DNA of 64,000 nucleotides from Mytilisepta virgata (lineage: Eukaryota > Mollusca > Bivalvia > Mytilida > Mytilidae): the NCBI GenBank assembly GCA_028015205.1, contig CM051516.1, forward strand, positions 26,154,593 through 26,218,592. Reading direction: 5' to 3'. The notes beneath the pieces are model-generated. The model worked only from the letters and a program-made list of their open reading frames with translations. It ran no database searches and was not told where the DNA came from. Positions 28,101-40,100 of this stretch are shown one piece after another (the first letter of the stretch is position 1; each line of letters starts with the position of its first letter). The position numbers were made by a program, and so were the translations under genes.

Positions 28101-31100
28101 TTTTACGAGTTGTTCAACCTATTTCTCTAATGATTCTTCAGAAATATTTGTTTGTTTGTGATTTGGCATCCAACCCGACGGGAAATCTTAACGTTCATTT
28201 TTCTGTGACGTCAAATGTGGCTTTCAACGATGACAGCGCAGATTTCAACCAATCCGAAAACAGCGACGTTTGGATCAACGCCAAACAAATAAAAGAATTT
28301 CTCGTAACACTTGTTCATATCATATGATGGGGAATTAGTCATGACAAATAATTCATAGCGTAAGAAATAGATAACAATGCACCATCATAAGAGAAAGAAA
28401 TATATCGGGAAATGGGATATAATATCAAGTTATTCTATTTTAAATTTATTGGATATTTACATACCTGATAATTGAATACTCCTTCTAATTGGATAGAATT
28501 TTCATCTAACATTGATGACAATGTCATTAAAATAGAATATGTTTGTTTCTGTGTACAAGAAATGTCTTCTTGAGTCAACAACTTTTCTTTCAAGAAGACA
28601 ATTTTCATTATATTTGAACATATTTGTTTGGTCAAATGACATAGTTCACCTTAAAATTCAAATAATTAGCAGGAGTCTACTGTAACAGCAAACTTGTTTT
28701 TTTTTTTTTTTTTTTTACATCACATCATAATTTTCATGAAAGCATGATTGAAAGATCTATCCATCCATGTGTTATGAACATTACTGAATTGAAAATCACA
28801 CTTTATCAAATTTTACCTATGGTATAATTTCTATGATTTTCCGATTTTTTTAGTGGTTTAGAAGATCAGATGTTAGGTATTGTTGTAGCAGAAGAACGTC
28901 CAGATTTGGAGGAAGCTAAAAACCAACTGATTGTTAGTAATGCCAAAATGAAGCAGGAATTGAAGGAAATTGAGGACAGAATTCTGTACAGATTGAGTTC
29001 ATCAGAAGGCAGTCCTGTAGATGATATTGATCTAATCAATACTTTGGATGCTTCTAAAATCAAATCTATGGAAATTCAGGTATATGTAGTTATCATCACA
29101 GATTTAAATAACAGAGGAAGGTTTAGTGTCGAAATTGATAGCACTAATCTTTGATGGTGTCGAAAGATGTTTAATTTTTATTCTAGATTCATAGTATTGA
29201 TTTCAAAACTATTTAAATATCATTATTTAGTGCATTAATTGGGCCATCTTGAACTTGCACTGAGATTTTTCTCCTTGATGAGGTTTCATTGTGACTCAAA
29301 GATGAAGAACAGCAGTATTCTTGATATATGGTGTCAATTATTGATCCACCATATCTCGTCTTTTGTATTACGTTCAGTCTAATAAAATGTTAATTTCTGT
29401 CTTCCAGGCCAAAGTGTTGGTAGCAGAGCAGACAGAAAAGGACATTGATCAGACCAGGAGTCAGTATATCCCTGTAGCTGTTAACACACAGATATTGTTC
29501 TTCTGTGTATCAGATATGGGTAACATCGATCCTATGTACCAGTATTCTTTAGAATGGTTCGTCACTATTTTCCTTGGTGGTATAGCCCAGGCTGAAAGGG
29601 CAGGTAATAAATGTTTTTTTTTTTTTAGATAGCTGCTAGCAGTTCAAGTTTGTTTTAAAAAGTTATTAAGGATGGCATAATTTTTAAAAATTGTAAAACA
29701 GCTTGTTTTATCATTTCATTAGTGTAATTGTTTATGTTTGCTCATCTGAATATTAAGGTCAAACCAAAATTGTTGACAAAAATTATGCTATTAATAATTC
29801 AGAAACTGGAGGTATGAGATATGGTTTAGAAAAAGTAGTGATTAACTTTTCACATTACCTTCTGCACACAAAAAAATTTCCTTTACAATAAAAACTTGAT
29901 GCCCACAAATCTGCATTACAAGAACATCACTAGTTCATCTGTTCAAAGTAAATCATTTTTGGTTTATAACTTTTTAACTTGGAAAAAATAAAATTGTAAT
30001 TTCAGTTGGCCTCTGAGGCCTCACTTGGCTATCATTATAATAGTGATGTGTAATCTTTATAAGTTCTTATCTTTGATGTGTTGTGATATTATTTTCTATT
30101 TCAGATAATATTCCACAGCGTGTTACAAATATCAACAATTTTTTTACATTCAGTCTGTATTCCAACGTATGTAGGTCCCTGTTTGAGAGAGACAAGCTTC
30201 TCTTTGCCTTCCTGTTGTGTACCAGAATGAAAACGTACAGAGGAGAAATTAACATGGTATATTACAATATATTATTCTTTTCATAGCTTTGAATCTCTTA
30301 GTTTCCATTTCGAAAAGATCGCCTCAGTAGTCTTGTGGTAGCGTGCTTGCCTTGAGTGCAGAAGGTCGTGATTTGATCCCCAGCCAGGTCAAACCAAAGA
30401 CGTTAAAATTGGTATTTGCTGCTTCTCTGCCAAGCATGCAGCATCTTGGAGTAAAGCAAAGGACTGGTTAACTCGGAGTCAGTATAATGTGTCTGGGTGC
30501 AGTGATACATGTATGTCTTAAAAATCTTGCTCAGCATGTCAGTCTAGTACAACGCTGGGTTGCTATCATGTCAAAATGTTTTCATTCTGATATGCATTAA
30601 ATAATTGCCACTGGAAGTTAAATAATTCATCCATCCGTCCATCCATCTATTTCACGAAGATTTGTCCTAGACTATTTTAAAAACAAGGTTATTATATAGG
30701 CCTTAACTTTGGTAAAATTCATCTTTATATGAAAGCATGTAGTCAACTAAAACTTTCATTTATAATGATACATACACTTAGTAATATAGTTAATTCTGAA
30801 GTGTACGAGATGTATGAAGTATCACTGCTTCATTTGTGAGAGACCTGTTGCAGCATGATCTAATTAAAACTTATATTTTTCATTTTAGGACGAATGGCGT
30901 TTTATGTTAGCTGGTGGTACACATGTGGCAAAGGAGTTACAAAACCCTGCACCAGAATGGATTTCAGGCAGATCATGGCTTGAGATATCCACAACACAGG
31001 CTCTGGGTAGATTCGGCAAGTTTTCTGAAGACTTCCAAAATCATCTTGATGGATTTAAGAGAATCTTTGACAGTACAACTCCTCACAGGTACTACCAAGA

Positions 31101-34100
31101 GAAACGTGATATGAAATTTCAATGACAATTAAAATTGAAGAATACATATAAGGTCTCCTCACCACTCTGACCAATTATTTTGATTTATCAAAATTAGAAA
31201 ATCCTTTCCTCTTGAAAAATATTCCTGGCTGAATGGCTGAATTTTTTTCTGAATATCTTTGGAAAGTTTACATATTTTGGACAACTACAAAAACGATCAA
31301 AATTAAAGTATTTGAAATTGAAATTTCTTCATTCAATTGATTATTCATCACGGCAGTTGCTGCATTCAAAATCTTACTGAAGTCTCAGCTTTTTCAACCC
31401 TCAATATTTACAGGGAGGAATTGCCTGGTTCTTGGAAGGAAGAATTTGATGATTTCCAGAAAATGATTGTACTGAAATGTTTGCGACCAGACAAAGTAAC
31501 AGATTCTATGCAGGACTACGTATCCAAATATCTTGGTCAGAGGTTCATTGAGCCACAGGCAGCAGACTTAGATCTGGTGTTTAAGGACTCCTCTCCTACA
31601 ATTCCATTGATTTTTGTTCTGTCGACAGGAACAGATCCAGCTGCTGATTTGTACAAATTTGCTGATAAACTAAGATTCTCAAAGAAATTAAATGCTATTT
31701 CTCTAGGTCAAGGTCAGGTAAGTTTTTTTCTTTATGGTATATTTGAAATTACACAAATGTATAGGCAATCGAAGTAATGGGTCAATTTCACCTTCAGCTC
31801 CTGTGTTCGGGTCAAGTTTTCAGGACTAGGTCTGTTCCTCAGTAACTATGAATGAGAGGTCAACTTTGGAATATATATCTGTCTTAAAAAAAATGATATG
31901 GTTTTGAAATTTGTTGAAGTCTGCTTAATATGAAGTCAATTCTAAGATCTACAATGAATATTGATATCTTTTAGGGACCAAGGGCAGAGGCCATGATGAG
32001 AAGTGCTATGGAGAGAGGAAAATGGGTATTTTTCCAGAATTGTCACTTAGCTCCAAGTTTTATGCCAGCTCTAGAAAGACTTGTTGAACAGATTGATCCT
32101 GACAAGGTTGGTTATAACAGGTTTTTTTATAGAGGCTTTGTGTTTAATATACTCAAGTTTTAGAATTTGAAAAAAAAATCTGTTATAGTTTTTATTGTAT
32201 TCAAATACAGGGCTTGACCTGGAGGGCGATTCGGGCGAAGAAGTCATCTTGTAGTGTTTCATTTCGCCCAAACTCTCGTCAAAAGCAAAGTTGAAATCGC
32301 CCTGAAAATTGTCAAGTTGCTTGAACTCGTGTCAAAAGCGAAGTTTGAGTTGATTATAAACTCAACTACTCGCCTGATACTTTTTGATGGTCGAAATAGC
32401 GAATATGACAGCCGTTATTTTAAGGAAATTCAATCAATATAGAAAGGGAATTAATCCAATAAGAAAAAGATGGGTAAACTCGGCCCGCTGATAACTCAGA
32501 CCACACTAAGTCAGACCGGAATAATAATTTAGACGACACAGACCGTAGTGTCAATGAGAAAAACCATGGGAAAGATACTGTGAATGATGTAATGATTAGA
32601 TTTTATGAACTTCTTTATGTTGACTCTGTCATACACATTTTGTAGACTGGTTTAGAAAGCATGCAAGTTTAATTTGCCTTAACCCAGTTGAACTGTAAAT
32701 CAGAATCTGAATTTCTTTGAAAAAAAAAACATTAAAAACATTAGAATAAGACTAGCTCTTTAGAAAAAACATAATCATAGTCCTGATTGGTGCTTTGTAA
32801 CGTCACGTAATGACTTCTCCCTGTCTCTCTCCACTTCTCCTTGTCAGCCTCAGAAGGAGAAATCATTTCTCCCTGTCAGTGCCTTCCAGGCTGAGCCCTG
32901 AAATATATCTGTTTGTTTGATAAACATGTATTAATGATTATTTTGAGAACAACATGATTTAATGAAAATAAAATTATCAGAATCATTCCCTAGATTTTGA
33001 TCTTTTCACATGGAATGTGAAAAAAAAATTTCCTAATTCACAGGTACATAGAGACTTCCGTCTATGGTTGACCAGTATGCCCAGTAACAAGTTTCCAGTA
33101 TTTATCCTACAAAATGGATCCAAAATGACTGTTGAGCCACCTAGAGGAATTAAAGCCAACTTACTGAAATCCTACACTGGATTCACAGATGATTTCCTTA
33201 CCTCATGTGAGAACAGGGTAAATATTACTGACTTTAGATATTTTGTATGGGTCATAGATAATTTGCATATAATTTGCATAAGTTAGCAAATAGAAAACGC
33301 TTGGAATTTGTGTGAAAAATTGAAAGGATATATCATTTTTAGCTCCCCTGACCCAAATGGTCTTTGTCAGTTTTTTGTCATTAAGTCCATTTCTCAGACA
33401 CTGTAATACGTAGACCTACCATATTTGGTCAATAGATAGTTCTTGGCGGGTACGTGTCAGTCTGACACCTGCCTTTTGACCTTGACCTCAATTTCATGCT
33501 TGAGTGACCTTGGTTAAGTCCATTATTCAGAAACTAGAATACCTAGACCCACCATATTTGGTCAATAGATAGTTCTTGGTGGGTACATGTCCGTCTGACA
33601 CCTGGCTTTGCACCCCGACCTCAATTTCATGCTTGAGTGACTTTGTCACTTTTTTGTGGTTAAGTCCATTTCTCAGAAACTGTAATACCTAGGCCAACCA
33701 TATTTGGTTTATAGATAGTTCTTGTTGGGTACATGCCAGTCTGACACCTGGCTTGGTCCCTTGATCTCAATTTCATCTTTGAGTGACTTTGTCACTTTTA
33801 TGGTTAAGTCCATTTCTCAGCAACTAGAATACCTAGACCCACCATATTTGGTCAATAGATAGTTCTTGGTGGGTACATGTCAGTATGACACCTGGTTTGG
33901 GACCTTGACCTCAATTTCATGCTTGAGTGACTGTCACTTTTTCGTGGTTAAGTCCATTTTCAACAACTGTAATACCTAGACCTACTGTATTTGGTCTATT
34001 GACAGTCTTGGTGGGTACATGCCAGTTTTACACTTGTCTCTGGACCTTGACCTCAATTTCATGGTTGAGTGACTTTCATCCAAATTTCTTGATTAAGTCA

Positions 34101-37100
34101 TTTTTCAGCACTTGTAATACCTAGACCCATCCGTGTTTGGTCTGAGATAATTCTTAGTAGGTACACAGTAGGTACACGCAAGTCTGACACCTGTCTCTGG
34201 ACTTTGACCTCAGTTGCATGCTTGAGTGACTTTGTCACATTTTCGAAATTAGGTCCATTTCTCAGCAACTTTAATACCTAGACCCACCATATTTTGTCAG
34301 TAGATAGTTCTTAGTGGATACATGTCGGTATGACACCTGCCTTTTGACCTTGACCTCAATTTATTTTAACGCATTTTCCTTTGACTTGCAAAATGTCAGG
34401 TAACAGATAATCATTATTCTGTGTCCATGTGCATACTCAGGTGAGACATTTAGTGTGTCAACTCTTGTTGTCTTATATTTCAAAAACTAAAGCATTTAGA
34501 GCAAAACTGACAAGGGTAAAAATTTTCATCAGGTCAAGATCTACCTGCCATGAAATTTTCAGGTGAATCGCTTAATCCTTTGTTGAGTTATTGCCCCTGA
34601 ATTGTTCATTTTAAGGAAATTTTGCAGTTTTAGGTTATTATCTTGAATATTTTTATAAATAAAGACAAACTGCAAACAGCAAAAATGTTCAACAAAGTAA
34701 GATCTAGTAATAAGTCAGCCTGACCAAAATCATTGATTGACGCATAAAAGGAGTTTTTGCCCTTTGAAGACGGCATCCAGCGTAAACTTTCCTTTAAAGA
34801 TCTTCTCCTCTGAAACCAATGGGCCAATTGAGGCCAACCTTTGTGGAATGGTCCTTGGGTGGCCCCCTTCCAAAAAAAGTCTGGCATCCCCGACTTCCAA
34901 CTGACATGGCTGCTGTTACTAAAAATAGACAAAAGAGGGCGGGGAATGAATTTAATGGTCCTTAGGAGGTTCTCTTTCAGAAATATGTCCGATTATCCGG
35001 ACTGTTAACCACAGCCAAACTTGGTTTAACATAGGACCGTATGGGAAATTCAATAAAAAATCTGCTTGTCTGAAACCACTAAGCCCATTAGAACTATACC
35101 TGGTAGCAATGGTCCTTAGATGGTCCTCTTTCATAATTCTTTCCGATGACATGAACTTAGTTTAACATAGGACCATATGAGAAAATTCATAGAAAAACTA
35201 GCCAAATTGACTGCAACACTTAAATTTTAAGTCCTGCTCAAGGTGAAAAGTTAATTTCAGGTGAACGATACAGGCTCTTGAAAGCCTCTAGTTTTGTTTC
35301 AGACTCATGATTTCAAATCTCTGCTGTTTGCCTTGTGTCTGTTCCATGGCGTATTGTTGGAGAGAAGAAAGTTTGGTGCACTGGGATTCAACATTCCTTA
35401 TGAGTTTACTGACGGTGATTTACGTATCTGTATTAGCCAGCTTAAAATGTTCTTAGAGGAATACAAGGACATCCCATTGAAGGTTGGTACCTACAAATTT
35501 CAAATGGGTATTTTTTTTAGATGAGAATGTCTTAGACATTTAGATATAATGAAATATAGTAGAAATTGAATGTGTGGGGAAAAAATTCTGTTTAAATCAA
35601 ATTTTAAATATTTTTTTTTACCTTGTTCAAGGCAAAGACAATTAATTTCCTTTTCCATTGAAGAGTTATGTACTTATGACCTGAAATGAAGAACTCCTAC
35701 ATCCTTTTACAAAAATTCATCAAAAGTATTACCGTACTTACTCTATTTATTCGACACAATACACCTACTTTTTTTTGGAAAATCATCGAAAAAATAGAGT
35801 TTTCATATTTCCATCCACATCGTTATCATTTTTTGACTCCATATGATCGACCTGGTCAATGTACTTTAAGAATAGGCAATCGAAGTAATGGGTCATACTT
35901 GCGGTATTGTTATTTCATTTTGCTTTCATGATTTATGTTTTTGTGCCTTCAAATTAATAGTTGTTTTAATGTTGAAGACAAAAACAGGAGCAAACTTCAA
36001 ACGACCCACCATGTTGTGCAACACGTGAACATCTCAAAAATGATTTTTACCATCTGGATTTGGAGCAACTATAACATTTAAATGTCTAATAAACAATGAT
36101 AAGAGGATTTGTTTTGTAAAAACATTATTTATTTCATTTGAATACGCAATTCCGTTCCGAACTCGTTTTGGATTTCTTTTCAAAAGTAAACTTCCAGGTT
36201 AGGAAAAATTCAATAAAATTTACTTACAAATCGATCTTGTTTCAATCAAATTTATTAAGATGGATAGTTTAAATGGTTTAGAAAGATGAAATAAACACTC
36301 GACAAGGACTGAAAGTAATTAACTTTCCTAAGAAGTTGAAATTACTGACTGTCACCACCTGAAAATAACAATCGTAACTTTGACAGTTTAGAAATCGTCG
36401 AAAAATAGAGTTATCAAAAAATTCAATTTTCCTTGAAATTTAAAAAGTGTCGAATAATTAGGTCGTCCAATAATTAGAGTTATTACGGTATTTTTCATTA
36501 TATGTGTATTTGAAAAAATTCAGAATGTGACTGAATAATCAATGCAATGAGAATCTAAGTATAAACGCTTCATGGCATGTATTAAAAAGCTTTGAATTAG
36601 GGAAATATTTTTCTGTTATTTAAGGAATTTTAAAACCATAAAAATTTGTTTGCTCTACTTTATAGGTGTTGAGATATACCGGTGGACATATCAACTATGG
36701 TGGCCGTGTAACAGATGACTGGGACAGACGTTGCATGATGAACGTCCTTGCCGATTTCTACAGTCTAGAAGTCCTAACAGAAGAACATAAGTTTTCCGAG
36801 TCTGGCATATATAAGCAGATCCCCACTACCAATGACCATAATGTAATTATGTGATGCATGAAAAGTACACATTAGTTGTACTTATTTTATACTTCTTAGT
36901 AGCCATGTATCACAGTTATCTTATGGACATGGGTGTGAGAGAGATCAACCCTTGTGTTGATGTTTGTGTGGCTGTATGTTTGTATGCTGCATGTTTAAAT
37001 GCTTGATTCTGCAAAAGGATTAAAGAATATTGAAATTTTAAGCAGCAATAACTAAAATAATCAACTTTTCTTTTGAAGCAGATAATTTTATGATAAAGCG

Positions 37101-40100
37101 AATTAGATTTTAGTACATTTTTGTAAAGTAAAATTTACAATTTTCATAAGTTTCAACATTTTGTGATTCAGTACACCATGAAATTTGCTCATAACATCAA
37201 ATTTGTTCAAGGAAAATCGTTTTTTATGAATTAGCAAAAGTTCAATAATTTTGAGATATATAGTGTGAATGTGTAAGGAGCTTAAATATATACTCTGCTT
37301 GGTGTTTTATAAGTCACATATAATGTTGGTTACATTTCAAAGGAAATAACTGTGCTAACTACAAGACCACCATATGGAACATCCTCATATTTCGGAATAA
37401 TTGACCAACATTATATGTACTAAGTCTAGCCTTTATACTAACATATTAAATTTCATTTACTTTTAAACTGTCACAGGACTTTAATCTTTAGCTTCATATA
37501 CAGAATACTGCACTATTTATTGTAGCTTAGGATGCTATGTTTCTTTTTAGACTTTATATTTCTGTTTACACTTAAATAGTCACGTGACTTGTTAGATTAG
37601 ACTTCCTTCTTGTAGTATTTAGACTAGGAGTTCAAGATTTAGAAGCAGGAGCTTACTCACTTTAATATCGCTGTATTGAAAAAAAGTGGTTAATTGCTTT
37701 GAAAACAAATGAGAATGGGACAACATTGGGCCAAAAGAGAAAAAATAAAGTAAAAATCAAAAACAAAATGGATATTTTAAACAATTATAAGTAAAAGGCG
37801 CATAATCATAATTAGGGTTAGCCAGCCTTCATCACAGGCTAAAACAATGATTGACAAATAGTATACAGTTATTTAACAGTATTGAGGGATATAGCCATTT
37901 TATTGGTCCTGAGACACTGACTGTTTTCCCAACGCGTTACTCAGGGAAATAGTCAATGTGTCGAGGGGACAAATAAAATAGTTACATCCAGAAATGACTG
38001 TTAAAAAACTGTTTTATTATACCGATACACTTTACCGGTCAATAGTTTCCAGTACTAATCAACGGTCACTATTTACCGGTGATTAGTTTAGTTTTGGAAA
38101 CCAATCACCGGTAAAATAATAGTAAAATTAATGTCTTGATTTTTATATAGAAAAAACATACTGAGGTATAATAATTCAAACTAGTGACCCATGTACTTTG
38201 AAAACAGATAATTAAGTCGCATGAAATATTAGAAACAATGATTAAAGATTAATATTGATACAAACTTGTGTATCTAACACATGTTGATTTAATTATTGTA
38301 AACATGTTACATTAAGCAACAGGTGTTTGGTCAGAAGTTAGAACTATAATTATTTGTTCTTCAAATATTTGCTTTGTAAGGTATTTTATTAATAGCTACA
38401 AAATTAGCCAGAAATTAGCTAGAAAAGACCAAAATCATTCTGCAATAAATGATATAGGCATTCATTGATTAATTCATTTTGAAACATGTAATTAAAAGTT
38501 CTTTATTATTTTAATTTAATTGGTTGATAACTGAAAAATGTAAATTGATAATATATACAGTACAAATGTATTAGGAAACCAGAGAAAAATTCGGTCAGAA
38601 TAAAACATTAAATTATAAGTTTATTTCGGCTCAGTACTGTCTTAAAGAAAGTTTCATTGGTCATTGTTCATGATTATATTTAAGCCCTTTTATTCTGATG
38701 CAGGAGTTAAATTTATGATAAAGAAGAAAAATGTATCAAAACTTTTACATCAGAAATGACAAAAGTACAAACTATTACATGTATAAAGATAATTTATTCT
38801 TTTTGTCGAAACTGATTTTTGTCACGGAAGCGTTTTGTAATTATATTTTTCTCATTTTTCCGTATTTTACTGGTAAATGGACTTGGTTTTTCTCCAAGTT
38901 AACATTACATATGGTCTGCAGTTAAATTTTGTTTCTGGATTCTTACCAAACTTTCACAGAAGCTTCTTCATGATCAATAAATAACATGTGGAGAAAAATT
39001 ATGTACATTCAACTATTATATAGACAATACCGAAATCAGACGAGACACTGGGTTCCATCGAACCCTTACAAATTTTTTAAATTTACAATTAGACATTGTA
39101 TTTGAGTATTTGAATATCGGTGTCAACAATCTTTAGAGTTGCAGTAGAGTCCAGCTTAATTCATCCTGAGTACAGAATATCTGCAGTATTGTATATTTAA
39201 AGTCTTGATATTTTGTACAGTTTATTAGGAAATGAAATTCATCTTCTTTGCTTTGTCTAACATGTTTTTTACCGTTCATTTGTTGTCCTTGTTTATATTT
39301 ACATGTATGTGTTGCATGTTGCATTTTGATTTCTTAATAACATTTAATTATTTATATCGAATTGGTGGTTATGTACCGGTAGACACATAAGAGATTTTTT
39401 ATGAATAATTATATGAAATTATTCAAATTTTAGGGTTTTTATTTTTAATTTAGTACAGAAACATTCAGTTCTGTACTTGAAAAGCGATATAAAAAAAAAA
39501 ACGGACCATATAGATTTTTATTTTGAACGCTGAAAAAAAAGATAGAATGTTCTCTGCAATATTCCAATTGTTATATTTTGGTTCTTAGGGATACATGGCA
39601 TATATACGTTCTCTACCAATTAACGACACACCTGAAGTATTTGGTTTACATGAAAACGCTAACATCACATTCGCCCAGAATGAGACTTACTCCATGTTGA
39701 AATCTCTGCTGAAGTTACAACCAAAGTCGGCAAGCGGTGGTGGTAAATCTCGGGAAGAGGTGAGTTAGTGGAAGGGTATCATGGAAGTCCTATATCTGTT
39801 TGGAAGAAATTATTTCATGATGCCTTGTCCAAAAAAAATATTTTTTAAGATACATTTTAAACTTTTTATGAAAATAGTTGTGAATATTCAGAAAATTTAT
39901 AAGCAGGCTGGGTAAAAAATGAGAAGATTGTGTTTTTGTTGTTTGTTTTTTTTTTTCTCTAATTTGTCTGATCTTTTTGATTTCGATCTTATTTTTCATA
40001 ATTTTGAAACTGTTTTTATTACCTGCCTGCTTTACATTTTAGAGGTTTTTTCAATGGCTTTGTTAAGAAATATTTATTTGTAAAATTTTCTTGATGTTAT

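Noticed and set aside
28079..28327. 82-codon open frame in intron 18
   Set aside because: It lies inside the TIR-bounded element at 27964-28682, shows no transposase motif and does not match dynein.
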